DNA of 13,884 nt from Synergistaceae bacterium. Lineage in GTDB: Bacteria; Synergistota; Synergistia; Synergistales; Aminobacteriaceae. Shown here piece after piece: positions 1-7,307 of the stretch (positions within the stretch are counted from its first letter, which is position 1; each line of letters opens with the position of its first letter). The translations under genes were made by a program, and so were the position numbers. The stretch spans positions 1 through 13,884 of the forward strand of contig WRBZ01000008.1 in NCBI GenBank assembly GCA_009784305.1, in the 5' to 3' direction. Below the pieces are notes generated by a model that saw only the letters and a list, made by a program, of their open reading frames with translations, ran no database searches and was not told the DNA's origin.

Positions 1-1
1 C

Positions 2-877
2 AAAATAGACAGGAGCAATGAGGTTAATAAGAAAATAATTTTACACGCCAGAAAAGCAAAAACTCGCTCAGACAGCGCGGAAATAAAGCTCAGAACAAAC
101 TCGGATAAAACCGCAGCGTTAGAGGATAAATTGCGTTCCACGCGTTCGGAAATTGTACAGCTTAATGAGCTTTGGGAGGAAAAATATCCTTACGACAGAA
201 CTCTTGCGGATAAGATAGAAACTGAAAAGGATTTGACTCAGACGATGCGCAAATTGGAAAGAGAGTTAAAAGCGCTTGGGACTTACAATCTTGGCGCGTT
301 ATCAGAAGATGAGTTTCTCCTCGAGCGCACGGATTTTCTTTCGGAGCAATTGGAGGACGTTCGCACAGCTCGCGATGAACTAACGTTGCTCATTGAGGAG
401 ACGGACAAGCAGGTCGAAACCATTTTCATGACTGCCCTTCGAAATATAGATAAAAGGTTTGACGAGCTTTTTCATAGACTGTTCGGAGGAGGCGAAGCGA
501 GGCTTCAAATTCAGGAAGCGGATAATATATGGGATCGCGGTGTCGAAATCTACGCGCGCCCGCCAGGGAAACAGTTGCATAACATAAACCAGCTTTCCGG
601 TGGAGAACAATCCCTTACTGCGATTGCTCATCTCTTTGCCTCGCTGGAAGTTGCCGGAGTGCCTCTTGCTGTTTTGGATGAAGTTGACGCTGCCCTGGAC
701 GAATATAACCTTATCAGGTTTGCATCCCTTGCGAAGGAGTATTCAAAGACGATACAACTCATTGTAATGACTCACCGCCGAACGACAATGGAGCAGGCGG
801 ATATCATTTACGGTGTGACGATGGTGGAGCCTGGATTATCCCGTATAGTGGGGATAGATATTGAAGATTATAAATAG
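2..877 (+). CDS. smc: Chromosome segregation protein SMC, C-terminal part (5' end outside the window)
   Basis: SMC forms a dimeric ATPase that, with ScpA and ScpB in most bacteria, organises and segregates the chromosome. The frame is open from base 2 with no stop, so the gene enters from the left; the Leu codon (TTG) at 131 is internal, not a start. The first ~115 codons are rich in Lys, Glu, Arg and Leu with the heptad look of the returning coiled coil. The C-terminal ATPase lobe follows: the ABC signature LSGGEQSLTA begins near base 593, Walker B with D-loop (VLDEVDAALDE) near 673-705, and the H-loop (MTHRRTTMEQAD) near 768-803. The end, GVTMVEPGLSRIV, is the usual SMC tail. The signature reads LSGGEQ where many SMCs have LSGGEK, a common variant. 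What is seen fixes the family; the N-terminal lobe with Walker A, most of the arms and the hinge are not in the window. Confidence 0.95.
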   Translation, partial: KIDRSNEVNKKIILHARKAKTRSDSAEIKLRTNSDKTAALEDKLRSTRSEIVQLNELWEEKYPYDRTLADKIETEKDLTQTMRKLERELKALGTYNLGALSEDEFLLERTDFLSEQLEDVRTARDELTLLIEETDKQVETIFMTALRNIDKRFDELFHRLFGGGEARLQIQEADNIWDRGVEIYARPPGKQLHNINQLSGGEQSLTAIAHLFASLEVAGVPLAVLDEVDAALDEYNLIRFASLAKEYSKTIQLIVMTHRRTTMEQADIIYGVTMVEPGLSRIVGIDIEDYK

Positions 878-943
878 GGAAATATAAATTCCGAATTGGG
901 ATAACGCTGATGCTGCTTAAGTTTACGAGTATACATAAAAGAC

Positions 944-996
944 TTGACACAATCCTTATTGATTCACACATAACTATGTGTATACTATTACACATA
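944..996 (+). promoter_or_regulatory. vapBC promoter with overlapping inverted-repeat operator
   Basis: Three copies of the half-site TATGTGT/ACACATA lie just upstream of vapB. ACACATA (966-972) and TATGTGT (975-981) form a perfect 7-bp inverted repeat with a 2-bp centre. TATGTGTA (975-982) pairs again with TACACATA (989-996) across a 6-bp centre. A -10-like TATACT (981-986) lies inside the second dyad, with TTGATT (959-964) 16 bp upstream as a possible -35. A consensus TTGACA at 944-949 is also present but is too far from TATACT (31 bp); it could only work with a weaker -10 around 968-974. The arrangement suits negative autoregulation by a VapBC complex, the known mode for this family. Exact promoter elements and the transcription start are inferred. 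Confidence 0.7.
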
Positions 997-1012
997 GAAA
1001 GGATGGTAACTT

Positions 1013-1216
1013 ATGGCAACAAATTTATCCATTGATATGCAGCTACTGGAAGACGCGCTGAAAATCGGCAGGTTTAAGTCAAAAAAAGATACAGTAAACA
1101 TGGCGTTGGCAGAGTTTATAAAAAAGCGTAAGGCGGCGGAAATACTTTCTCTATTCGGCACGATTGAATATGACGAGGATTATGATTACAAGAAATTGAG
1201 GTTTCAAGGCCAATGA
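1013..1216 (+). CDS. vapB: VapB-type antitoxin
   Basis: This 67-residue protein is the antitoxin partner of the PIN-domain toxin that overlaps its 3' end. The N-terminal half (NLSIDMQLLEDALKIG, then KSKKDTVNMALAEFIKKRK) has the short beta-strand plus two-helix pattern of the DUF2191-like VapB group, which dimerises and binds operator DNA. The C-terminal part (LFGTIEYDEDYDYKK) is acidic and aromatic, as in the segment that wraps around and inhibits VapC. ATG 1013 is chosen because AAAGGA lies about nine bases upstream and the protein then begins like its relatives (MATNL). The upstream inverted repeats at 966-996 are the likely binding site for the VapB-VapC complex. Family assignment comes from recall of sequence patterns plus the toxin next door. 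Confidence 0.88.
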   Translation: MATNLSIDMQLLEDALKIGRFKSKKDTVNMALAEFIKKRKAAEILSLFGTIEYDEDYDYKKLRFQGQ

Positions 1217-1602
1217 AGGTACTGGTGGATACATCTGTGTGGTCGCTGGCGCTTCGACGAAAAGAAAAATCAGAAATTTCTAAAAAGCTGGCTGATTTGA
1301 TTATAGCTTCTTTGGCGGTGATGATTGGCCCTGTGCGTCAGGAGCTTTTGTCCGGGATATCGAACGAGGACGCTTTTCTTAAGCTGAAGGCAAAACTGGA
1401 AGCATTTGACGATTTTCCAATAACCACGCAAGAATATGCTACAGCGGCAGAGTTTTATAATACATGCCGCAAACATGGGAAACAAGGCTCTCATATAGAT
1501 TTTCTGGTTTGCGCAGTGGCGTATAATAACGATCTTTATATCTTCACAACTGATGATGATTATTACAACTACGCTGAGCATCTGCCCATCAGGCTTTTAT
1601 AA
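1213..1602 (+). CDS. vapC: VapC-type PIN-domain ribonuclease toxin
   Basis: VapC toxins are Mg2+-dependent RNases that cut tRNA or rRNA and stop translation when released from VapB. The 129-residue length is typical. The PIN acidic cluster is visible: Asp6 in VDTSVW, Glu44 in VRQELL, Asp96 in SHIDFLVCAVA, and the Asp114-Asp116 group in FTTDDDYY. These are the four conserved positions that hold the metal, so the enzyme looks intact. The start codon overlaps the end of vapB in an ATGA junction (bases 1213-1216), indicating translational coupling and toxin production dependent on antitoxin translation. The RNA target cannot be read from the sequence. Confidence 0.92.
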   Translation: MKVLVDTSVWSLALRRKEKSEISKKLADLIIASLAVMIGPVRQELLSGISNEDAFLKLKAKLEAFDDFPITTQEYATAAEFYNTCRKHGKQGSHIDFLVCAVAYNNDLYIFTTDDDYYNYAEHLPIRLL

Positions 1603-1627
1603 AGGGCCTGTATTACAAATATAATAT

Positions 1628-2143
1628 ATGAAACTTGGATTTGAATTTTTCTCCCGTCCAGCTTTTGAAGTCGCCCCTGAATTGTTGGGGAAATTATTGT
1701 GCAGAAAATTAAATGGAAACATGATAAAACTAAGAATTACGGAAACTGAGTGCTATTATGGTGAAGATGATTCCGCGTGTCACGCTTATAAAGGAAAAAC
1801 TAAGCGAACATGGATAATGTATGAAAATGGAGGAAGGGCATATATTTACCTTTGTTACGGAGTTCATAACATGCTGAATATAGTCACTGGAGAAAAAGGT
1901 TTTCCGGAAGCGGTACTGATAAGAGGCGCTGGGGAGTTTGACGGGCCGGGAAAACTTTCTAAGGCCATGAAAATCGACAGGAGCCTTAATGGAATAAATC
2001 TTATAGATTCTGATAATCTATGGATTGAGGATGACGGGAGTTGGAAAAAATATCCATTCAAAACTGATAGGAGAGTAGGAATTGCTTATGCTCAGGAGGC
2101 AGATAGGAACAGATTATGGCGTTTCATAATGATACCAAGTTGA
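1628..2143 (+). CDS. mpg: Alkyladenine (3-methyladenine) DNA glycosylase, AAG/MPG family
   Basis: Enzymes of this family excise alkylated and deaminated purines such as 3-methyladenine and hypoxanthine, starting base excision repair in the cytoplasm. The 171-residue protein shows the family's ordered motifs: FFSRPAFEVAPELLGKLL at the start; ITETECYYGEDDSACHA, where Glu41 matches the catalytic Glu of human AAG (ETEAY); GGRAYIYLCYGVHNMLNI, containing the helix that supplies the intercalating Tyr; DGPGKLSKAMKIDRSLNGI; and a C-terminal VGIAYA...WRF. It is somewhat shorter than many bacterial members (near 190-200 residues), mainly in loops, with no core motif missing. The start lies 25 bases after vapC and has no strong ribosome-binding site, so it may be read from the vapBC transcript. 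ATG 1628 gives the expected N-terminus. Confidence 0.93.
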   Translation: MKLGFEFFSRPAFEVAPELLGKLLCRKLNGNMIKLRITETECYYGEDDSACHAYKGKTKRTWIMYENGGRAYIYLCYGVHNMLNIVTGEKGFPEAVLIRGAGEFDGPGKLSKAMKIDRSLNGINLIDSDNLWIEDDGSWKKYPFKTDRRVGIAYAQEADRNRLWRFIMIPS

Positions 2144-2179
2144 AAATAAAGACAAAAGAAAAAAGTTACTGTTGTGAGC

Positions 2180-2253
2180 GAAGCGCGGCAAACGGCAATC
2201 GTTCCTTGATGATTGTTTATTTGTCGCAAAGACGAGAATGGTAGACGCGCTTC
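2180..2253. repeat. Inverted repeat in the mpg-mltG gap, possible structured leader
   Basis: GAAGCGCG (2180-2187) is perfectly complementary to CGCGCTTC (2246-2253). This 8-bp, GC-rich stem encloses 58 bases and stands out in an AT-rich stretch. Inside it CAATC (2196-2200) can pair with GATTG (2211-2215). The right arm ends 16 bases before the mltG start codon, so folding could affect access to that start, which has no clear Shine-Dalgarno sequence. There is no T run after the stem, so it is not a typical intrinsic terminator. I do not recognise a known riboswitch, and chance pairing is possible. Confidence 0.35.
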
Positions 2254-2269
2254 TTAAGATTGGGTTATT

Positions 2270-3310
2270 ATGAAAAAGATATATATATTTACATTCATAT
2301 CGTTTTTTTTAATTTTCTGCACTTCTGCTGCCATATTATTAGCTTGGCAAAGAAAAATCCCGATTGAATTTTGGGATTCAGTGCTGCCCATGCCTGAGGG
2401 GCAGACAAATTCCGTTTTGATACGCCCAAACCAAACGGTTGCGGAAATTGCAAAATACTTTTATGATGAAGGGGTAATCAAAGACTCAGCAAGGGATTTT
2501 TCCCGATGGCTTACTAAATTCAATATAGACAGAAGGATTATTCCGGGCAGATACGAACTCATCCCCGCATCCGCGTGGGATGTTGCGAGACAAATGCGTG
2601 TCGCAGTTCCGGCATCGGAGGCAATTACAATTGTTCCTGGAACCAATATATATAGCTTTGCAAATATTTTCTTAACTTCCGAGGATATAGGGAGTTCTGT
2701 AAAATCCGAGGATATTGTCGGCGAGATACTCAATAATTCCATTTACCCCAAACAAATGCTTGGACTTATCCCGCAGACAAAAGAGGGGAGATTGGCGTTC
2801 CTGCTCCCAGATACATATTTAGCTGCGGAAGTATCGCCTGAAGAATTGATTCGCGCGGCAAGCGAAGCCTGGTGGAACAAACTTGGAAAACAAATACCGG
2901 ATGACCCGAAGGAAGCTAAGAAATTAGCAATAATTGCATCACTTATTGAGCGCGAAGCTCTATGGGATGAAGAACGCCCGAAGATATCCGGAGTTATATA
3001 TAACAGACTGAGAAAAAATATGCTTCTGCAAATAGACGCGGCAGTAGTTTACGCTCATCTTATGAAGGGACGCAGGCTTACGCGAGTGCTTTACAAGGAT
3101 TTAGAGCTGGATTCACCATATAATCTTTACAAATATGCAGGCTTATCCCCTGAACCGATATGCGCTCCATCCTTATTATCGTGGCAAGCCGCCCTTAATC
3201 CAGAAACACATGATTATTTATATTATGTGGCTGATAAAGATGGTCGTCACATATTCTCAAAAACGCACTCCGAACATCTGCGAAACATAAAGAAGGTAAG
3301 GCAAAAATGA
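2270..3310 (+). CDS. mltG: Endolytic murein transglycosylase MltG (YceG-like)
   Basis: MltG is a membrane-anchored lytic transglycosylase that cuts nascent glycan strands in peptidoglycan and is thought to end their synthesis. The 346-residue protein has one N-terminal membrane anchor (about residues 5-26) and then an extracytoplasmic region. Residues ~45-110 (LIRPNQTVAEIAKYFYDEGVI, IIPGRYEL) match the LysM-like subdomain. The catalytic region contains LAIIASLIEREA, where Glu227 aligns with the catalytic Glu of E. coli MltG (ASIVEKE), followed by PKISGVIYNRL, LLQIDAAVVYA, SPYNLYKYAGLSPEPICAP, ALNPETHDYLYYVA and HIFSKTHSEH. All signatures and the length are normal. Its stop codon overlaps the ftsK start (ATGA, 3307-3310), so the two wall and division genes are probably coupled. 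The ribosome-binding site is weak; see the inverted repeat just upstream. Confidence 0.96.
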   Translation: MKKIYIFTFISFFLIFCTSAAILLAWQRKIPIEFWDSVLPMPEGQTNSVLIRPNQTVAEIAKYFYDEGVIKDSARDFSRWLTKFNIDRRIIPGRYELIPASAWDVARQMRVAVPASEAITIVPGTNIYSFANIFLTSEDIGSSVKSEDIVGEILNNSIYPKQMLGLIPQTKEGRLAFLLPDTYLAAEVSPEELIRAASEAWWNKLGKQIPDDPKEAKKLAIIASLIEREALWDEERPKISGVIYNRLRKNMLLQIDAAVVYAHLMKGRRLTRVLYKDLELDSPYNLYKYAGLSPEPICAPSLLSWQAALNPETHDYLYYVADKDGRHIFSKTHSEHLRNIKKVRQK

Positions 3311-5934
3311 GACGTAAGATTCACGAAAGCAAAATGAAATCAAAAAGCAAACGTGTCAGAGGAGACTGGAAAGAGTTATTGTTTTTCATATTGCTTATGA
3401 TGCAAACCTGGCTGCTGATAATTTTAATTTTCGGCCCCCGGTTTGATATGCGCGGGCTTTGGATTGAAAACTACCTTATCAATGTTTGTGGCGGAGCTGT
3501 TATTATCCCGATTTTATTTATGATTTACGTTACCATGGCAAAATTCTTTGACACGAGTATTCCGCATTTCATAAGACAACTATTTGGAACGGCCGTTTTT
3601 TATTTGACGGCGGCGCTTACCCTTGGATTGTTTCAAAATACGTCCTGGTCAAATTCGATCCCGCGTTTACTGCAAGCAGGTGCTTGGGGGAGAGATATTA
3701 CAATTCTATTGATCAGAGATTCAGGAATAATTTTGACTATGTTTGCCGGCTTAACAGGTGTTTTTTTAGCGTCAGCCCTTTATGGCATACCTCTTTTCAG
3801 CTTCGTTATAAAATTTCCGATAACATGGGTATTCTCAAAAATATCAAAATTGGTTTCAAATATGAAGGAAAAGCGTCAAATGGTAATCGAGGAAAGAACT
3901 AAACAGCGCAAAGAAGCTGAGAAGATGGCTGAGATAGAAAAACGTAAGCAGTTAAAACAGATTAATGCTCAAAGGTTCTCCGAAAAGCAGAAGGCTGTAA
4001 ACATAGGTCCTGAAGAAACTCTCAGTGCCGGATCTGTCACAAGAGAAGAAGAGATTATGCTATTTTTCGAACAAGGCAAATTTGCGGAGAATAAAACGGA
4101 AATTAAAGAAGATGAACCATCATTTGATGATATGCTTAAAACGTCACTTGCAACGGTAAAAGATATTCCGGTAGATGCAAGGCTGCAAAATAAACCTAAA
4201 ATTCAAATAACTCCGCCGAATATTGAAAAAGACAGGTTTAACATAATTGAAAAAACAGATAGTACAGAATCAGAGAAAACCTCTGATGAGAGTTCAGTTC
4301 AGCCAGAACATACGCTCAATGGTAAATCAGTACCTATAATAGATTCATATTCGAAAGAAAATAACACGGTCATTTCCGTAAAAACAATTGAACCAATAAA
4401 GTCTCCTGAAGAAGATATTGCTCTTATAGCAGGGCAAGAAATACCGCCTGACCCCGAATTGCCGGAGGAGACGGATGATTATTCTGCGGCAGTTTTTCCT
4501 CCTCCGCTTGAAATTTACGGCGCCCCCATGGAGGAACTTGACTCATCCGAGGTGGAGGCTTTGGTAAAATCTCAGGGCGAAAAAATAATAGAAACTTTGC
4601 AAAATTTCTCAATAAAATCAAGTATGGCGGAAATAGTCATAGGTCCCTCCATTGTGCAATTTCAGATTGACCTTTCACCCGGAATACGGGTGAGCAAGGT
4701 CGCAGGGCTTGCAAATGATCTTGCTATGGCTCTTGCTGTAGTATCGGTTAGGGTTGAAGCTCCTATACCGGGGAAACCATACGTAGGAATAGAAATCCCG
4801 AATGCCAAAAGACGCGGTATTCCATTACGCTCTGTAATTGAATCTCAGGACTATCAGGAAAGCAAAAATATTCTTCCATTGCCTCTTGGAATGCGGGTTG
4901 ACTCCAGATATATGGTAACCGGATTGGAAGAAATGCCGCACTTATTAGTAGCGGGGACAACAGGCTCAGGCAAAAGCATATTTATGAACACATGCATAAT
5001 GGGGATGTGCAGTAAACGTACCCCAAGCGAATTAAATCTCATTCTGGTCGACCCTAAGTATGTTGAGTTTGCAATATATGAAGGACTGCCTCATTTACTT
5101 GCGCGTCCGATTTCTGAACCCAAGAAAGCTGTTTCTGCTCTTGCGTGGGCTATTCAAGAAATGGAATCGCGTTCTCAAATGTTTGCACTGGCGAAGGTAC
5201 GCAATCTTGAGTCATATAACGCAAAACTGCTTCCAAAGTCAAAACTTCCGTATATAGTCATCGTAGTGGATGAACTTGCTGACCTCATGTACACATCAGG
5301 GAAAGAAGTTGAAGCGCTGATAGCGCGCCTTGCGCAAAAAGCGCGTTCGGCTGGAATTCATATGATACTGGCGACACAAAGGCCTTCCGTTGACGTTATA
5401 ACTGGCCTTATAAAAGCTAACATACCTGCGAGAGTTGCCTTCTCCGTCCCATCTCAGACAGATTCAAGGACCATAATAGATTCGGCTGGAGCGGATAAGC
5501 TTCTCGGCAAAGGCGATATGCTGTTCCTGAGTACACGCTACCCTCGTCCCGTAAGGCTTCAGGCTTCATTTATAGACGAAAAGAGAACGATATCAATTAT
5601 AGAATGTCTGAGACAGTCCTTCGGACAGCCTGAATATATGGAATTTGAAGATTATAAAGAAGGAAATAAAAATGGCTCCTTAAATAATACTTACGATAGC
5701 GGCGTAACGCTTGATCCTAAAATTGACGAAGCGCTCAATTTCATCATGGAGTCCGGAATTGCCTCCGCAAGCAAACTGCAAACTATAATGGGAATAGGAT
5801 ACCCGCGGGCTTCCCGCATAATATCGACACTTGAACAACTTGGAATATTAGGCCCGCAACCTTCAAGCCCGAGTAAACCGAGGGAAATTCTTATGAGTTC
5901 TGAAGAAGCTTTTGATAAGATTCGTAATTTGTAA
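3307..5934 (+). CDS. ftsK: DNA translocase FtsK/SpoIIIE
   Basis: FtsK is a septum-anchored hexameric ATPase that pumps DNA to clear and resolve chromosomes at division. The 875-residue protein is complete. Four membrane segments lie at about 23-43, 57-79, 92-109 and 130-168. A basic coiled stretch (~180-220) and a poorly conserved acidic linker (~220-400) follow. The motor begins near 420: the alpha-domain pattern VEAPIPGKPYVGIEIPN, Walker A GTTGSGKS (residues 550-557, Lys556), DPKYVEF, then Walker B VIVVDELADLM with Asp655-Glu656, and LATQRPSVDVITGLIKANIP. The winged-helix gamma domain (~808-855, SGIASASKLQTIMGIGYPRASRI) reads DNA polarity signals and usually contacts XerD. AAGGTAAGG just before ATG 3307 serves as ribosome-binding site. 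The linker is short compared with E. coli FtsK, as in many bacteria. Next to mltG and near smc, it belongs to a cell-division neighbourhood. Confidence 0.97.
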   Translation: MRRKIHESKMKSKSKRVRGDWKELLFFILLMMQTWLLIILIFGPRFDMRGLWIENYLINVCGGAVIIPILFMIYVTMAKFFDTSIPHFIRQLFGTAVFYLTAALTLGLFQNTSWSNSIPRLLQAGAWGRDITILLIRDSGIILTMFAGLTGVFLASALYGIPLFSFVIKFPITWVFSKISKLVSNMKEKRQMVIEERTKQRKEAEKMAEIEKRKQLKQINAQRFSEKQKAVNIGPEETLSAGSVTREEEIMLFFEQGKFAENKTEIKEDEPSFDDMLKTSLATVKDIPVDARLQNKPKIQITPPNIEKDRFNIIEKTDSTESEKTSDESSVQPEHTLNGKSVPIIDSYSKENNTVISVKTIEPIKSPEEDIALIAGQEIPPDPELPEETDDYSAAVFPPPLEIYGAPMEELDSSEVEALVKSQGEKIIETLQNFSIKSSMAEIVIGPSIVQFQIDLSPGIRVSKVAGLANDLAMALAVVSVRVEAPIPGKPYVGIEIPNAKRRGIPLRSVIESQDYQESKNILPLPLGMRVDSRYMVTGLEEMPHLLVAGTTGSGKSIFMNTCIMGMCSKRTPSELNLILVDPKYVEFAIYEGLPHLLARPISEPKKAVSALAWAIQEMESRSQMFALAKVRNLESYNAKLLPKSKLPYIVIVVDELADLMYTSGKEVEALIARLAQKARSAGIHMILATQRPSVDVITGLIKANIPARVAFSVPSQTDSRTIIDSAGADKLLGKGDMLFLSTRYPRPVRLQASFIDEKRTISIIECLRQSFGQPEYMEFEDYKEGNKNGSLNNTYDSGVTLDPKIDEALNFIMESGIASASKLQTIMGIGYPRASRIISTLEQLGILGPQPSSPSKPREILMSSEEAFDKIRNL

Positions 5935-5938
5935 TTCT

Positions 5939-6685
5939 ATGCAAAATAAAAGTACAATGAAAAGTTTTGAATATATATTCCCGCAAATGAACGCAAATAT
6001 AACCTCAACTTCTATTGAAAATAATGACCCAGACTCTATAATCATGCTTGTATTGGGCGGAAAACCGCCTGATATCAATTGGCTAATGGATACTAGCTTG
6101 AATTACACTAAGATTTGGGCGGCGGATTCAGGGGGAGATATATGCAAGAAAGCTGGCCTGCTGCCAGAATGTCTTATCGGGGATTTTGACAGTATTTGTG
6201 AGGAGAATAAAGAATGGCTTGTTTCTCACGGGGTCGAAATTATAAAATATCCGGCGGAAAAAGATTTGACGGATTATCAGCTTTGCCTGGAAATTGCGTC
6301 GCACAGAGGAGTAAAAAACGTTATCGTTACCGGCGCGTGGGGTGGGCGTTTCGACCACGTATATAGTAATCTGTATTCAGCCCTGTGGGGGTTGGAGCTT
6401 GGAGTAAGAGTTATATGCCTTACCGATAAAAGTGAATCATTGTTTTATGTTTATTCCGGTGAATCCATTGAAATTGATTTTAAAAAAGAGCCTCTTGCTT
6501 TTTCATTGATAGCCCTTGAATCATCAAGCGTAGTTTCCGTAAGTGGAGCCAGGTGGAATATTTCCCGTTCAAGAATAATTCAGAAACACCCGTATGCAAT
6601 AAGCAATAAACCTGAAAACCGTAAGATAAAAGTAGAAGTGCATGAAGGTTCTGTAGGTATCTATGCGATAATTCAGAATGTGTAA
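5939..6685 (+). CDS. thiN: Thiamine pyrophosphokinase
   Basis: The enzyme transfers pyrophosphate from ATP to thiamine, giving thiamine diphosphate. The N-terminal catalytic domain shows VLGGKPPD, AADSGG (residues 61-66), IGDFDS (80-85), the metal and substrate motif KDLTD (108-112) and GGRFDHVYSNL (135-145). The C-terminal part (~165-248) is the thiamine-binding beta-sandwich found in the family. The last recognisable position of the KDxTDxE-like motif reads YQ here, a small deviation. ATG 5939, four bases after the ftsK stop, is used; ATG 5957 or 5987, or TTG 5912 inside ftsK, are also possible, and none has a good ribosome-binding site. With ATG 5939 there are about 35 residues before the first core strand, so a later start is quite possible. 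It probably shares the mltG-ftsK transcript. The symbol follows Bacillus usage. Confidence 0.9.
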   Translation: MQNKSTMKSFEYIFPQMNANITSTSIENNDPDSIIMLVLGGKPPDINWLMDTSLNYTKIWAADSGGDICKKAGLLPECLIGDFDSICEENKEWLVSHGVEIIKYPAEKDLTDYQLCLEIASHRGVKNVIVTGAWGGRFDHVYSNLYSALWGLELGVRVICLTDKSESLFYVYSGESIEIDFKKEPLAFSLIALESSSVVSVSGARWNISRSRIIQKHPYAISNKPENRKIKVEVHEGSVGIYAIIQNV

Positions 6686-6694
6686 TTCTGAATT
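6670..6694. repeat. 10-bp perfect inverted repeat across the thiN stop codon
   Basis: AATTCAGAAT (6670-6679) and ATTCTGAATT (6685-6694) form a perfect 10-bp stem with a 5-base loop (GTGTA). The stop codon TAA (6683-6685) of the thiamine pyrophosphokinase gene straddles the loop and the right arm. It lies between convergent genes, where a bidirectional terminator would be expected. However, neither strand shows a clear T run directly after the stem, and the stem is AT-rich. It may be a weak or Rho-assisted terminator or an mRNA 3'-end stabiliser. Confidence 0.45.
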
Positions 6695-6705
6695 CGAAAA
6701 AACTG

Positions 6706-7203
6706 TTAAAGCTTCACAACTCTGACTGGGCATGGATACTTCAAAGCAGTTTTACTGACTTTTTCGCCTGTAATGGGATGAGTCCAGTGCGGAAAGATTT
6801 CCGAGAGCGGATAAAGAACGAACGCGCGGTTGAAGATTTCCTTATGAGGAATGGCTAAGAACGAATTTTCATAAACCATGTAATCTATAAGTAGCAAATC
6901 AATATCAATGATCCGCGGCCCGTAGCGAAAACTTTTTTTTCTGCCCATAACGGATTCTATTTTTTTTATGATTTTCAATATTTTTACAGGAGACAGATTC
7001 TTGTCTATCCTTGTCCTGACGCACGCATTCAGAAACGAAGGCTGATCAGCAACTCCCCAAGGCTCGGTTTCAAATACATTGCTTTTCTTTTCAATAATAA
7101 AACCATAATATGCAAGTTTTTCTGCAGCTTCGCGCAGGTTATGCAGTCTTCCTTCCAAGTTGCTTCCAAGCCCAAAAGCTACATTATAATGAAATGCGCT
7201 CAT
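6706..7203 (-). CDS. folK: 2-amino-4-hydroxy-6-hydroxymethyldihydropteridine pyrophosphokinase (HPPK)
   Basis: HPPK moves pyrophosphate from ATP to 6-hydroxymethyl-7,8-dihydropterin, the step before dihydropteroate synthase in folate synthesis. The 165-residue length is typical. Visible motifs are FGLGSNLEGR (10-19), the pterin-binding loop ETEPWGVADQPSFLNA (45-60), and the ATP/Mg motif GRKKSFRYGPRIIDIDLLL (87-105), in which Asp100 and Asp102 match the two magnesium-binding Asp residues of E. coli HPPK. IPHKEIFNRAFVLYPL (near 118-133) is the usual C-terminal signature. It is the only minus-strand gene here, convergent with the thiamine pyrophosphokinase gene and divergent from alr, and is not next to folP or folB in this window. 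AAGGAG (complement of 7215-7220) lies 11 bases before the start codon, slightly far but usable. Confidence 0.96.
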   Translation of the reverse strand: MSAFHYNVAFGLGSNLEGRLHNLREAAEKLAYYGFIIEKKSNVFETEPWGVADQPSFLNACVRTRIDKNLSPVKILKIIKKIESVMGRKKSFRYGPRIIDIDLLLIDYMVYENSFLAIPHKEIFNRAFVLYPLSEIFPHWTHPITGEKVSKTALKYPCPVRVVKL

Positions 7204-7307
7204 TGTTTAAACAACTCCTTGAATGAAATGAATTCAATCATTTTATACTTTTTTATAATAAACACATTATAATAGAGATAATAAAAATAATTGATTGGGT
7301 GATTAAA
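7203..7307. promoter_or_regulatory. Divergent promoter region between folK and alr
   Basis: This AT-rich gap must hold the promoters for folK (leftward) and alr (rightward). On the plus strand TATAAT occurs at 7254-7259 and 7268-7273, the second a good -10 candidate for alr; no convincing -35 is seen at the right distance. On the minus strand TATAAA (complement of 7242-7247) could serve folK. A perfect 12-bp palindrome, TTGTTTAAACAA (7203-7214), abuts the folK start codon, and TTGAAT/ATTCAA arms (7219-7224 and 7232-7237) form a second dyad. Either could bind a regulator, but none is identified. GGGTGA (7297-7302) five bases before ATG 7308 is the likely alr ribosome-binding site. Confidence 0.5.
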
